A DNA stretch of 64,000 bases from Pseudomonas brassicacearum (GTDB lineage: Bacteria; Pseudomonadota; Gammaproteobacteria; Pseudomonadales; Pseudomonadaceae). This document shows positions 9,161 through 17,571 of the stretch, piece after piece. The notes beneath the pieces were generated by a model. That model was not told the DNA's origin. It saw only the letters and a program-made list of their open reading frames with translations, and did not search any database. Both the position numbers and the translations under genes were made by a program. The stretch lies in NCBI RefSeq assembly GCF_003732265.1, contig NZ_MOBK01000001.1, forward strand, positions 682,001-746,000, given 5' to 3'. Within the stretch, counting starts at the first letter, position 1; each line of letters starts with the position of its first letter.

Positions 9161-10165
9161 TCACGCCGATTCGGTGGTGGTTGCGCTCACGGCGTGCTTT
9201 GCCTGAGCCCGTTCATGGAAGATGAAACCGATACTGTTGAGCAGCAGTTGCGCCGCCAAAATTGAGGTCATACCGCTCGGGTCATACACCGGTGCAACCT
9301 CCACCAGGTCCATGCCGACGATGTTGCCTTTGCTGCGCTTGGCCAGGGCCTGGATGATTTCCAGCACTTCGTAGTAGAGGAAACCGCCGTGGCTCGGAGT
9401 GCCGGTGCCGGGGGCGATGGACGGGTCGAAACCGTCGATGTCGATGGTGATGTAGTAGTTGATGTTCTGCGGAATCAGCGCCAGCACACCCTCGACACCG
9501 AGCCGACGAACATCACGCACCGAGAGGATTTTCGAACCGGCGGCGTGGGCGGCTTCGTAGTCATCGCGGTTGGACGACGAGACGTTGCGAATGCCCATCT
9601 GGGTCATGCCGACAATGTGGTTCATTTCCGAAGCGCGGCGCAGCGGGTTGCCGTGGCCGTAGCGCACACCGTGGCGTTCGTCGACGAAATCAAGGTGCGC
9701 ATCGAAGTGGATGATGTGGATCGGGCCGCGGCCCTCGAAGGCCTTGATCACTGGCGCGTGCACCGAGTGGTCGCCGCCGAGAACGACGGGCATGACGCCG
9801 GCATCGAGGATTTTGCGCACGGCGTATTCGGTGTTTTCGTTACTGGTGACCATGTCGGTGTGCACGATGTCGGCGTCACCGACGTCGACCATGCGCACGT
9901 CGGCGGCCGTCAGGTACATCACGTCGTCTTCGTGGTCGTAGGCGCCGGCGTGGCCGAAGGAAAACAGCGTCGATGCCTCACGAATCCCGCGAGGCCCAAA
10001 GCGTGCACCGGAGCGCCACTGGGTGCCCATGTCGTTGGGCACACCGAGCACCGCAACGTCGGCATCCAGTGCGTCCCAATCGGTGCACACCGGGGATTTG
10101 CCAAAGGTGCAATGACCTACGAATGGCAGGTTCAGGCGACCGGATTCATAACCGTTATTCGACAT
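9161..10165 (-). CDS. Agmatinase/guanidinobutyrase-type ureohydrolase
   Basis: A 334-residue manganese ureohydrolase that releases urea from a guanidino compound. Metal-binding motifs are present: GGDHS near residue 120, FDAHLDF near 145 and DIDGFDPSIAPGTGTP near 245. The family includes agmatinase, guanidinobutyrase and guanidinopropionase, and sequence alone does not decide between them. I chose ATG 10165, which follows a TGGAGAGG ribosome-binding site; a GTG five codons upstream (10180) is inside that site. It is the first gene of the four-gene operon and is divergent from a LysR gene 151 bases away. Confidence 0.87.
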   Translation of the reverse strand: MSNNGYESGRLNLPFVGHCTFGKSPVCTDWDALDADVAVLGVPNDMGTQWRSGARFGPRGIREASTLFSFGHAGAYDHEDDVMYLTAADVRMVDVGDADIVHTDMVTSNENTEYAVRKILDAGVMPVVLGGDHSVHAPVIKAFEGRGPIHIIHFDAHLDFVDERHGVRYGHGNPLRRASEMNHIVGMTQMGIRNVSSSNRDDYEAAHAAGSKILSVRDVRRLGVEGVLALIPQNINYYITIDIDGFDPSIAPGTGTPSHGGFLYYEVLEIIQALAKRSKGNIVGMDLVEVAPVYDPSGMTSILAAQLLLNSIGFIFHERAQAKHAVSATTTESA

Positions 10166-10316
10166 TTCTAGCCTCTCCACTTCTTGTTATCGGCTTGACG
10201 GACTGCAAGGCGACCGCCGTTGGAATGACTATGGGCGCAGGTTTTCGTGGAAAAAATGCTAAACATCAGATACTCATATCGGCATTACCGATGCATCCAC
10301 GTGCGGGAGGTTCAAG

Positions 10317-11231
10317 GTGATTCAGCTACACGATGTCGATCTGAAACTGCTCAGGGTGTTTGCGACGATTGTCCGCTGCGGGGGCTTTTCCGCCGCGCAG
10401 GCGGCGTTGAACGCCGGCCAGTCGACGATCAGCGAACAGATGACGCATCTGGAAACCCGCCTCGGGGTCAAACTCTGCCAGCGCGGGCGCAGCGGGTTTC
10501 GCCTGACCGAGCAAGGCGTGGCGATTCATGAAGCCACCCAACGCCTGCTCTCGGCGGTGGAAAATTTCTGCATGGACGCCGACGTGCTCAAGCAGCACAT
10601 CAGCGGCAAGCTCAACCTGGGCATCATCGACACCACCATCACCGACCCCGATTCGCCGCTGCCGCGCACCACCCAGCGCTTCGTGTCCCGGGGGCATGAC
10701 GTGCACCTCAACGTCTACGTCGGTACCCCCGCCGAACTCGAAGAACGGGTGCTCGACGGCCGCCTTCACCTGGCCATCGGGCACTTCCCGATCCATGTGC
10801 CGGGGTTGCTGCACACACCGCTGTACCAGGAAGCCTTGGGCTTGTATTGCGGGCGGCGGCATCCGCTGTATGGCAACAAGGCCGAAGGCGACGAACTGCT
10901 CGAAGAAATCGCCGCCAGCCGGATTGTCGTGCGCGGCTACATGCAGCAATACGACCTCGAGCATTTGGGCGTCAGCAAAGCCGCCGCGACCGTGGACAAC
11001 ATCGAGGCGCTGGCTATTTTGCTGATCTCCGGGGCCTACCTGGGTTTTCTGCCGGCGCACTTCGCCGCGCAGTGGATCAAGACCGGGGAGATGCATCAAC
11101 TGGCGCCGAACACCTTGCAACTGGTGTCGCCGTTCGACGTGATTACCCGACGCGGCACGGCCCCGCCGCCGATCCTCCAGGCCTTCCTTGAAGACCTGGC
11201 GGCCAGTGCGCGCAAAACCGCCAATGGCTGA
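10317..11231 (+). CDS. LysR-type regulator of the ureohydrolase operon
   Basis: A 304-residue LysR regulator. The N-terminal winged helix-turn-helix is visible as LLRVFATIVRCGGFSAAQAALNAGQSTISEQMTHLE, followed by a linker helix and a substrate-binding effector domain. The GTG start is preceded by GGGAGG. Divergent placement from the ureohydrolase operon suggests it controls that operon from the shared 151-base intergenic region, probably in response to a pathway intermediate. The inducer is unknown. Confidence 0.87.
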   Translation: MIQLHDVDLKLLRVFATIVRCGGFSAAQAALNAGQSTISEQMTHLETRLGVKLCQRGRSGFRLTEQGVAIHEATQRLLSAVENFCMDADVLKQHISGKLNLGIIDTTITDPDSPLPRTTQRFVSRGHDVHLNVYVGTPAELEERVLDGRLHLAIGHFPIHVPGLLHTPLYQEALGLYCGRRHPLYGNKAEGDELLEEIAASRIVVRGYMQQYDLEHLGVSKAAATVDNIEALAILLISGAYLGFLPAHFAAQWIKTGEMHQLAPNTLQLVSPFDVITRRGTAPPPILQAFLEDLAASARKTANG

Positions 11232-11310
11232 TATCCGCTCGCCACACGCGAGCGGTGCCCGGCATACTCACTGACGCAACCACCTCGCTCACCACCCTTG
11301 CAGGCCCGTT

Positions 11311-12819
11311 ATGCGCATCCACGTCACCTTCATCGACCGCGTCGGCATCACCCAGGAAGTGCTGGCCCTGCTCGGTGGGCGCCGGTTCAATCTGGACGCC
11401 GTCGAGATGGTGCCGCCGAACGTTTACATCGATGCGCCGACCCTCGGCGCCGAGGTGCTGGAAGAGTTGCGCGAGGCCTTTCTCGGCGTGCAGGGCGTGC
11501 AAGCGGTGACGATGGTCGACATCCTTCCGGGGCAACGCCGCAGCTTGCAGCTCGATGCCTTGCTCGCTGCCAGCACCGACGCGGTCTTGGCCGTGGATGA
11601 CCGTGGTTTTGTACTGCTGGCCAACCCGGCGTTGATTGCTTTGTGTGGTCGCGAACCGGCCGGTGAATCGCTGGCGAATTTGTTTGATGATCCATCCCTG
11701 CACCACACGCTGATCGAACATCACTTCCGCCTGCCCATGCACGAGGTCAGCCTGGGTGGCCAGACGCTGTTGCTCGACGCCATGCCGATCACCGATGCCG
11801 GCGCGCTGCTGACCCTGTATCACCCGAGCCGCATCGGCGAACGCCTGTCGGCGCTGCACCATGACCATGCCGAAGGGTTCGATGCGCTGCTGGGCGAGTC
11901 CCCGGCGATTCGCACGCTCAAGGCCCGTGCCCAGCGCGTGGCCACTCTCGATGCGCCGCTGTTGATCCAGGGCGAAACCGGCACCGGCAAAGAGTTGGTG
12001 GCCCGTGCCTGCCACGCGATCAGCGCACGGCGGGAGGCGCCGTTTCTCGCCCTGAACTGCGCGGCCCTCCCGGAAAGCCTCGCCGAAAGCGAACTGTTCG
12101 GCTACGCCGCCGGCGCGTTCACTGGCGCCCAGCGCGGCGGCAAACTCGGCCTGCTGGAACTGGCGGATCAGGGCACGGTGTTTCTCGATGAAGTCGGTGA
12201 GATGTCGCCTTACCTGCAAGCCAAGTTGCTGCGTTTTTTGAGCGACGGGTGCTTCCGCCGGGTGGGGGGTGATCGCGAGGTCAAGGTCAACGTTCGGGTG
12301 CTGAGCGCGACCCACCGGGATCTGGAAAAAATGGTCAGCGAAGGCCACTTTCGCGAAGACCTGTTCTACCGCCTCAACGTGCTCAACCTGCACGTACCGC
12401 CGCTGCGCGAACGTGGCCACGACATCCTGCTGATGGCCAATCATTTCATGCAACAGGCCTGTGCGCAGATCCAGCGCCCGGTCTGCCGTTTGGCCCCGAG
12501 CACCTTCGCCGCCCTGCTCGGCAACCGCTGGCCGGGCAATGTGCGCCAGCTGCAAAACGTGATTTTCCGCGCGGCGGCGATTTGTGAGAACCCGTTGGTG
12601 GACATCGACGATCTGGACATCGCGAGGACGGCGGTAGAGCGCCAGAACGACGGTGAAGTCGGCAGCCTGGAAGAAGCCGTCGAAGGGTTTGAAAAAAAAC
12701 TGCTGGAGCAGCTCTACCGCAGCTACCCGTCCAGCCGCCTGCTCGCCGCCCGCCTGCAAACCTCCCATAGCGCCATCGCCATTCGCCTGCGCAAATATGG
12801 CATCCCCACCAAGCCCTGA
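11311..12819 (+). CDS. gcsR: TyrR-like sigma-54-dependent activator (GcsR-type)
   Basis: A 502-residue enhancer-binding protein. An N-terminal ACT domain (about 1-70) is followed by a PAS-like domain (80-150) and an AAA+ domain. The AAA+ domain has Walker A GETGTGKE near 220 and the sigma-54 contact loop GAFTGA near 268. A Fis-type helix-turn-helix lies at the C terminus (SRLLAARLQTSHSAIAIRLR). This is the TyrR/PhhR/GcsR architecture. In P. aeruginosa GcsR activates the glycine-cleavage operon gcvH2-gcvP2-glyA2-sdaA-gcvT2. Here the gene lies directly upstream of gcvH and a perfect -24/-12 promoter, which supports the GcsR assignment over PhhR. Glycine is the expected effector. Confidence 0.85.
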   Translation: MRIHVTFIDRVGITQEVLALLGGRRFNLDAVEMVPPNVYIDAPTLGAEVLEELREAFLGVQGVQAVTMVDILPGQRRSLQLDALLAASTDAVLAVDDRGFVLLANPALIALCGREPAGESLANLFDDPSLHHTLIEHHFRLPMHEVSLGGQTLLLDAMPITDAGALLTLYHPSRIGERLSALHHDHAEGFDALLGESPAIRTLKARAQRVATLDAPLLIQGETGTGKELVARACHAISARREAPFLALNCAALPESLAESELFGYAAGAFTGAQRGGKLGLLELADQGTVFLDEVGEMSPYLQAKLLRFLSDGCFRRVGGDREVKVNVRVLSATHRDLEKMVSEGHFREDLFYRLNVLNLHVPPLRERGHDILLMANHFMQQACAQIQRPVCRLAPSTFAALLGNRWPGNVRQLQNVIFRAAAICENPLVDIDDLDIARTAVERQNDGEVGSLEEAVEGFEKKLLEQLYRSYPSSRLLAARLQTSHSAIAIRLRKYGIPTKP

Positions 12820-12875
12820 ATACAACACGGGGGAATGTCGTCCGCCACAAAATCTGTGTTCCCTCCAGGTCAAAT

Positions 12876-12963
12876 GTGGGGGCGGGCTTGCTCGCGAAAG
12901 CGTCCTGTCAGGCAACTTTTTCAGCGACTGACCCACCGCATTCGCGAGCAAGCCCGCTCCCAC
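12876..12963. repeat. REPIN (paired REP elements)
   Basis: GTGGGGGCGGGCTTGCTCGC (12876-12895) and its inverted partner GCGAGCAAGCCCGCTCCCAC (12944-12963) flank about 48 bases. This is the two-REP palindrome typical of Pseudomonas REPINs, located between gcsR and the gcvH promoter. Confidence 0.85.
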
Positions 12964-13001
12964 AGGGGTTATGTGGTGTGCCGGGGGATTCTGTTTGCAA
13001 A

Positions 13002-13096
13002 TCGATACAGCGTATCGAATTCAAGACATACCGCCACCACCCCGTTTTTTCCTGCCCTGCTCGCTACACGTCTATTGCCCGTATTGATTTCAATAC
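13002..13096 (+). promoter_or_regulatory. Probable enhancer sites for the GcsR-like activator
   Basis: Two inverted repeats share the half-site GTATYGA. The first is TCGATAC-AGC-GTATCGA at 13002-13018 and the second is GTATTGA-TT-TCAATAC at 13081-13096. They lie roughly 65-160 bases upstream of the sigma-54 promoter, the usual place for enhancer-binding protein sites. Assignment to GcsR is inference from position. Confidence 0.5.
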
Positions 13097-13161
13097 AGAC
13101 GGCCTCAGCCCCTTCACTCAAAAACTAACTAAGTCATTGATTTAATTCACCTAATCAACAT

Positions 13162-13177
13162 TGGCACCACCCTTGCT
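13162..13177 (+). promoter_or_regulatory. Sigma-54 (-24/-12) promoter of gcvH
   Basis: TGGCACCACCCTTGCT matches the RpoN consensus TGGCAC-N5-TTGCW, with GG and GC at the correct spacing. It lies about 94 bases upstream of the gcvH start and downstream of the putative enhancer sites. Confidence 0.88.
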
Positions 13178-13270
13178 ATCACTCCCTGCAACCACGCTCG
13201 CTGCCCCGCACGAGCCTGTAAACGTCATCCGCCACCAGCAGCGGATGGGTCAGAACAATGAGGAGTGGGT

Positions 13271-13654
13271 ATGAGCGAATTGCGTTTTACCGTCGATCAC
13301 GAATGGCTGCGGCTTGAGCGTGATGGCCTGGTCACCGTTGGCATCACGCCGTACGCGCAGCAGGCGTTGGGCGATGTGGTGTTCGTGCAAGTGCCGGAGT
13401 TGGGGACGTTTGGCGCCGGTGATGAAGTGGCGGTGCTGGAGTCGGTGAAAGCGGCCAGCAACATCGGCATGCCGCTTGACGGTGAAGTGGTCGAGGTCAA
13501 CGCGACGCTGGAATCCTCACCGGAATTGGTCAACGAAGACTCACTGGGCGAAGGCTGGTTCTTTCGTTTCAAACCGGCCGACACCGAGGCCATTCACCAC
13601 CTGCTGGATCAGGACGCCTACGCGCGCCTGACCCAGGAATCCGCCGAAGCCTGA
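13271..13654 (+). CDS. gcvH: Glycine cleavage system H protein
   Basis: A 127-residue lipoyl carrier protein that shuttles the aminomethyl group in glycine cleavage. The lipoylation site is the lysine in LESVKAASNIG, near residue 62. ATG 13271, preceded by AATGAGGAG, is preferred to the in-frame GTG six bases upstream. The gene is the first of a sigma-54-controlled operon with glyA and a lipA copy. The partner genes gcvP and gcvT are not present next to it, so it must use proteins encoded elsewhere or have another role. Confidence 0.93.
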   Translation: MSELRFTVDHEWLRLERDGLVTVGITPYAQQALGDVVFVQVPELGTFGAGDEVAVLESVKAASNIGMPLDGEVVEVNATLESSPELVNEDSLGEGWFFRFKPADTEAIHHLLDQDAYARLTQESAEA

Positions 13655-13687
13655 AACCCCTTCCCGCTTACCACACAGGACACCACC

Positions 13688-14944
13688 ATGTTCAGCAAAC
13701 ACGACCAGATCAAAGGCTACGACGACGAACTGCTGGCAGCGATGAACGCTGAAGACGCACGGCAGGAACACCACATCGAGTTGATCGCCTCCGAGAACTA
13801 CACCAGCCAACGGGTGATGGAAGCGCAAGGCAGCGGCCTGACCAACAAGTACGCCGAAGGCTATCCGGGCAAGCGTTATTACGGCGGTTGTGAACACGTT
13901 GACGTGGTCGAGCAACTGGCGATTGATCGCGCCAAACAATTGTTCGGCGCCGACTACGCCAACGTCCAGCCGCATTCCGGTTCTTCGGCTAACAGTGCCG
14001 TGTATCTGGCCCTGATCCAGCCTGGCGACACCATCCTCGGCATGAGCCTGGCCCACGGTGGTCACCTGACCCACGGCGCCAAAGTGTCGTCCTCGGGCAA
14101 GCTGTACAACGCCGTGCAGTACGGCATCGACACCAAAACCGGGTTGATCGATTACGACGAAGTCGAACGCCTGGCCGTCGAGTGCAAGCCAAAGTTGATC
14201 GTTGCCGGTTTCTCGGCTTACTCCAAGACCCTCGACTTCCCTCGCTTCCGTCAGATCGCCGACAAAGTCGGTGCCCTGCTGTTCGTCGACATGGCCCACG
14301 TCGCGGGGCTGGTGGCGACCGGTTTGTACCCGAACCCGATCCCCTTCGCCGACGTCGTCACCACCACCACGCACAAAACCCTGCGCGGTCCGCGTGGCGG
14401 CCTGATCCTGGCCAAGGCCAATCCGGAACTGGAAAAAAAGCTCAACGCCGCGGTGTTCCCCGGCGGCCAGGGCGGCCCGCTGATGCACGTAATCGCGGCC
14501 AAAGCGGTGTGCTTCAAGGAAGCGCTGGAGCCTGGCTTCAAAACCTATCAGGCGCAGGTGATCCGCAATGCCCAGGCCATGGCCGAGGTGTTTATCGACC
14601 GTGGATTCGACGTGGTGTCCGGCGGCACCGACAATCACCTGTTCCTGGTCAGCCTGATTCGTCAGGGCCTGACCGGCAAAGACGCCGACGCCGCCCTCGG
14701 CCGCGCCGGGATTACGGTGAACAAGAATGCTGTGCCCAATGACCCGCAATCACCGTTCGTGACGTCGGGGTTGCGCATTGGTACGCCGGCGATCACCAGC
14801 CGTGGATTCAAGGAAGCGCAGAGCATCGAGTTGGCGGGATGGATCTGCGACTTGCTTGATCACCTTGGTGATACCGATGTCGAGGCGCAGGTCGCCAAAC
14901 AAGCGGCCGCCATGTGCAGCGACTTCCCGGTCTACCGCGACTGA
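13688..14944 (+). CDS. glyA: Serine hydroxymethyltransferase
   Basis: A 418-residue PLP enzyme of standard length that interconverts serine and glycine with tetrahydrofolate. Signatures include [21 protein letters not shown], the VDMAHVAGL segment, and the PLP-lysine motif [16 protein letters not shown] near residue 225. It follows gcvH by 33 bases. It corresponds by context to glyA2 of the glycine-inducible operon; other genomic glyA copies are expected but lie outside the window. Confidence 0.96.
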   Translation: MFSKHDQIKGYDDELLAAMNAEDARQEHHIELIASENYTSQRVMEAQGSGLTNKYAEGYPGKRYYGGCEHVDVVEQLAIDRAKQLFGADYANVQPHSGSSANSAVYLALIQPGDTILGMSLAHGGHLTHGAKVSSSGKLYNAVQYGIDTKTGLIDYDEVERLAVECKPKLIVAGFSAYSKTLDFPRFRQIADKVGALLFVDMAHVAGLVATGLYPNPIPFADVVTTTTHKTLRGPRGGLILAKANPELEKKLNAAVFPGGQGGPLMHVIAAKAVCFKEALEPGFKTYQAQVIRNAQAMAEVFIDRGFDVVSGGTDNHLFLVSLIRQGLTGKDADAALGRAGITVNKNAVPNDPQSPFVTSGLRIGTPAITSRGFKEAQSIELAGWICDLLDHLGDTDVEAQVAKQAAAMCSDFPVYRD

Positions 14945-14962
14945 TCAGCCCCCACTAACCCC

Positions 14963-15053
14963 CTGTGGGAGCGAGCCTGCTCGCGATGGCGGAGTGTCAG
15001 TCGACATTGATGTTGACGGGTCGACCGCTATCTCGAGCAGGCTCACTCCTACA
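14963..15053. repeat. REPIN between glyA and lipA
   Basis: GTGGGAGCGAGCCTGCTCGC begins at 14965 and an inverted partner, CTCGAGCAGGCTCACTCCTAC, ends at 15052. This is a second REPIN with a different REP sequence from the one at 12.9 kb. It fills most of the 157-base gap where sdaA and gcvT might be expected. Confidence 0.82.
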
Positions 15054-15101
15054 ATGGATGTGTGTTGGCTCGCCTCTGCCTCTCGAAGAAAGAAAATACT
15101 C

Positions 15102-16082
15102 ATGAGCCTATCTGTGGAATCAACCAACCCCGCCCCGGCAAAAATGCAAGTCGGCGTCAAACTGCGCGGTGCGGAGAAGGTCGCGCGGATCCCGGTCAAG
15201 ATCATCCCGACCGATGAGTTCCCGCGTAAACCCGACTGGATCCGCGTGCGCATGCCGATCTCGCCCGAGGTCGACCGAATCAAGCAACTGCTGCGCAAAC
15301 ACAAGCTGCACAGCGTCTGCGAAGAAGCCTCGTGCCCCAACCTCGGCGAATGTTTCTCCGGTGGCACCGCGACCTTCATGATCATGGGCGACATCTGCAC
15401 CCGCCGTTGCCCGTTCTGCGATGTCGGCCACGGCCGGCCAAAACCGCTGGACGCCGATGAGCCGATGAACCTCGCCGTGGCCATTGCCGACCTGCGCTTG
15501 AAGTACGTGGTGATTACCTCGGTGGACCGCGACGATTTGCGCGACGGCGGCGCCCGGCACTTCGTCGATTGCCTGCGCGAGATCCGCAAGCTGTCGCCGG
15601 GTGTGCAACTGGAAACCCTGGTCCCGGATTACCGTGGGCGCATGGACGTTGCGCTGGCGATCACCGCGACGGAGCCGCCGGATGTGTTCAACCACAATCT
15701 GGAAACCGTGCCGCGCCTGTACAAAGCCGCGCGGCCAGGTTCGGATTTCGAGTGGTCGCTGGACCTGTTGCAGAAATTCAAATTGCTGGTCCCGTCAGTA
15801 CCGACCAAGTCCGGCCTGATGCTCGGCCTTGGCGAAACCGATGAGGAAGTGCTCGAGGTCATGCAGCGAATGCGTGAACACGACGTCGACATGCTCACCC
15901 TCGGCCAGTACCTGCAACCGTCGCGCAGCCATTTGCCGGTCCAGCGTTTCGTGCACCCGGACGTGTTCGCCTGGTTCGCCGAGGAAGGCACCAAAATGGG
16001 CTTCAAGAACGTCGCGTCCGGCCCGCTGGTACGCTCGTCTTACCATGCGGACCAACAAGTGCAAGGCGCAAAGGCAGGCTGA
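15102..16082 (+). CDS. lipA: Lipoyl synthase, probably a second copy
   Basis: A 326-residue radical SAM enzyme that inserts two sulfurs into protein-bound octanoyl groups. The auxiliary cluster cysteines are in [15 protein letters not shown] (about 72-86), and the radical SAM motif CTRRCPFC follows near 100. The C-terminal serine ligand RSSYHA is also present. I chose ATG 15102 over the much longer in-frame extension, which overlaps glyA. Neither lipB nor the dacA region is adjacent, so this is likely an extra lipA. It would lipoylate the H protein made by the same operon. Confidence 0.92.
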   Translation: MSLSVESTNPAPAKMQVGVKLRGAEKVARIPVKIIPTDEFPRKPDWIRVRMPISPEVDRIKQLLRKHKLHSVCEEASCPNLGECFSGGTATFMIMGDICTRRCPFCDVGHGRPKPLDADEPMNLAVAIADLRLKYVVITSVDRDDLRDGGARHFVDCLREIRKLSPGVQLETLVPDYRGRMDVALAITATEPPDVFNHNLETVPRLYKAARPGSDFEWSLDLLQKFKLLVPSVPTKSGLMLGLGETDEEVLEVMQRMREHDVDMLTLGQYLQPSRSHLPVQRFVHPDVFAWFAEEGTKMGFKNVASGPLVRSSYHADQQVQGAKAG

Positions 16083-16116
16083 GGCGTATCGTCTGGAAGA
16101 AAGTGACGGGCATAAA

Positions 16117-16150
16117 AAAACGCCAGACCCGATAGGATCTGGCGTTTCTT
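16117..16150. terminator. Bidirectional terminator between lipA and tRNA-Gln
   Basis: AACGCCAGA and TCTGGCGTT form a perfect 9-base stem around CCCGATAGGA. A-rich sequence precedes it and TTTCTT follows, so it can terminate lipA on the plus strand and tRNA-Gln on the minus strand. Confidence 0.88.
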
Positions 16151-16155
16151 GAAGA

Positions 16156-16230
16156 TGGCAGGGGCGGCTGGATTTGAACCAACGCATGGCAGGATCAAAA
16201 CCTGCTGCCTTACCGCTTGGCGACGCCCCT
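16156..16230 (-). tRNA. tRNA-Gln (anticodon UUG)
   Basis: The minus strand reads AGGGGCGTCGCCAAGCGG at the 5' end, anticodon stem AGCAGG/CCTGC with loop TTTTGAT (UUG anticodon), the T-arm GTTCAAATC, and a 3' encoded CCA. The acceptor stem AGGGGCG/CGCCCCT is complete. Confidence 0.95.
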
Positions 16231-16411
16231 GTAGCGCTTGCTACGTGTGGGCGGGAATTTAACAACTTTCTCGCCGTCGGGGAAGCCCCTGCTTAAAATA
16301 TTTTTCTTCTAAAACAGCTACTTAACATTAATTGATTGCAGATACAACGGGCGCCGCTGCAGATTAAACCGGTGACTGATGACTGGTCACGCAGTGATCT
16401 GGCGCTACGAT

Positions 16412-16870
16412 CTACTCCCGGTCTTTCGTTGTACGGATGAGATTGTTCCGCAGTTTCACAATTGCCTTTTGCATTTGCACGAAGTCGTCCGGATCAAGAC
16501 CGGTTTGCGGGAAACCCTCTTCCGACAGGCCTTCACGTAGTTTGCGTCCCTCTTTTGTCAGGCGGATCCTCACCTGGCGCTCGTCCTCGGGGTCACGCTG
16601 ACGCAACAAATAGCCCATCGCTTCCAGTTTCTTGAGGATCGGCGTGAGGGTGTTGGATTCGAGGAACAGCTTTTCGCCGAGGCTGCCAACGGTCTGGTTG
16701 TCCTCCTCCCAAAGTGCAACGAGGGTGATGTATTGCGTATAGGTCAGGCCGAGCCGTTCTAGCATCGGCTTGTAGGCCTTGCCGAAGGCCAGGTTTGAGG
16801 AATAGACCGCAAAACACAGGAAGTCGGCAAGCTTCAGGTCCAGTGCGGAGGTCTTTTCATTGGATTTCAT
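16412..16870 (-). CDS. ohrR: OhrR-type MarR-family organic peroxide sensor
   Basis: A 152-residue MarR-family repressor. The N-terminal segment FLCFAVYSSNLAFGKAYKPML contains the redox cysteine typical of OhrR. The winged helix region includes LGEKLFLESNTLTPILKKLE and RQRDPEDERQVRIRLT. OhrR proteins repress ohr genes until the cysteine is oxidised by organic hydroperoxides. ATG 16870 is chosen over upstream in-frame codons because AGAGA lies at suitable distance and the N terminus matches the family. It sits next to three ohr paralogues and has a candidate operator at 16920. Confidence 0.88.
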   Translation of the reverse strand: MKSNEKTSALDLKLADFLCFAVYSSNLAFGKAYKPMLERLGLTYTQYITLVALWEEDNQTVGSLGEKLFLESNTLTPILKKLEAMGYLLRQRDPEDERQVRIRLTKEGRKLREGLSEEGFPQTGLDPDDFVQMQKAIVKLRNNLIRTTKDRE

Positions 16871-16919
16871 GAGCATTCTCTGTGGCCAAAGACGGATGGA
16901 TCGCGTGGGCAAACTATAC

Positions 16920-16931
16920 ATCGCATGCGAT
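16920..16931. promoter_or_regulatory. Candidate OhrR operator 1
   Basis: ATCGCATGCGAT, a perfect palindrome 50 bases upstream of ohrR. Four closely related 12-mers occur upstream of other genes of this island and nowhere else that I noticed. Confidence 0.7.
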
Positions 16932-17040
16932 GGTGTCGGAAGTGCTCACACCATTGCAATCGTTATCCAGGTCCATCAAGCCCATGAGCGTCGACACCGG
17001 CTCGCCAAGGCTGCCCCTGGCGAGCTGATGGTGCATTGCG

Positions 17041-17493
17041 TTATGCCGTGAGGACGTTGATAGCGACATCAATGTTGCCGCGTGTTGCTTTGGAGTACGG
17101 GCAGATCTGATCGGCGTTGTGTGCCAGTTCAGTCGCGACACCGTGATCCAGACCCGGCACCCGCAGGGTCAGTCGGGCCTGGAGGAAGTAGGCTGGCCCG
17201 GTCTGGCCAAGATCCACCTCGATGTCGACGGCCGTGTCGTTCGGCAGCGTCACCTTCATCTGTTGCGCGGCCAGACCCACGGCGGCGATGTAGCAGGCCG
17301 ACCATGCCCCGGCGAACAATTGTTCGGCTTTCGGGTGCGGCTGGACAGCGGTCAACTCGTGTTCCGGCTTGGCGCTGCCCGGCGATGACAGCGTGATGTC
17401 GAGGGTGCCGTTATGGCCGCGTGACGTATAGCCGGCGCTGTTGTGGGTGGTGTGGGTTTTGCCGGTGACCAGTACTTTTTCGATCTTGCTCAT
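17041..17493 (-). CDS. ohr: Ohr family organic hydroperoxide reductase, paralogue 1
   Basis: A 150-residue OsmC/Ohr-fold thiol peroxidase that reduces organic and fatty-acid hydroperoxides using lipoyl-dependent reductants. Both active-site cysteines are visible: AWSACYIAAVG (near residue 60) and QICPYSKATRGN (near 127). It lies directly upstream of ohrR on the same strand. It shares the MSKIEKVL start and most of its length with the paralogues at 17572 and 20009. Regulation by OhrR is inferred from the box at 17540. Confidence 0.92.
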   Translation of the reverse strand: MSKIEKVLVTGKTHTTHNSAGYTSRGHNGTLDITLSSPGSAKPEHELTAVQPHPKAEQLFAGAWSACYIAAVGLAAQQMKVTLPNDTAVDIEVDLGQTGPAYFLQARLTLRVPGLDHGVATELAHNADQICPYSKATRGNIDVAINVLTA

Positions 17494-17539
17494 GATGATT
17501 TCCTCAGGTTTTCCAAATGAATGATTCGCGCGCGCTTGT

Positions 17540-17551
17540 ATCGCTTGCGAT
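17540..17551. promoter_or_regulatory. Candidate OhrR operator 2
   Basis: ATCGCTTGCGAT, 46 bases upstream of ohr paralogue 1, within GTATCGCTTGCGATGATAT. Confidence 0.68.
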
Positions 17552-17571
17552 GATATCGATGCGTCCCGGCA

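Noticed and set aside
11143..12963. 606-codon minus-strand ORF
   Set aside because: Antisense to the GcsR-like regulator, whose domains and motifs are unambiguous on the plus strand.
14778..15101. N-terminal extension of lipA by about 108 codons
   Set aside because: It overlaps glyA and reads through a REPIN; lipoyl synthases start at the ATG 15102 equivalent.
16373..16391. GTGAC...GTCAC inverted repeat downstream of ohrR
   Set aside because: Only 5-base arms, no T tract, no matching operator elsewhere; too weak to call.
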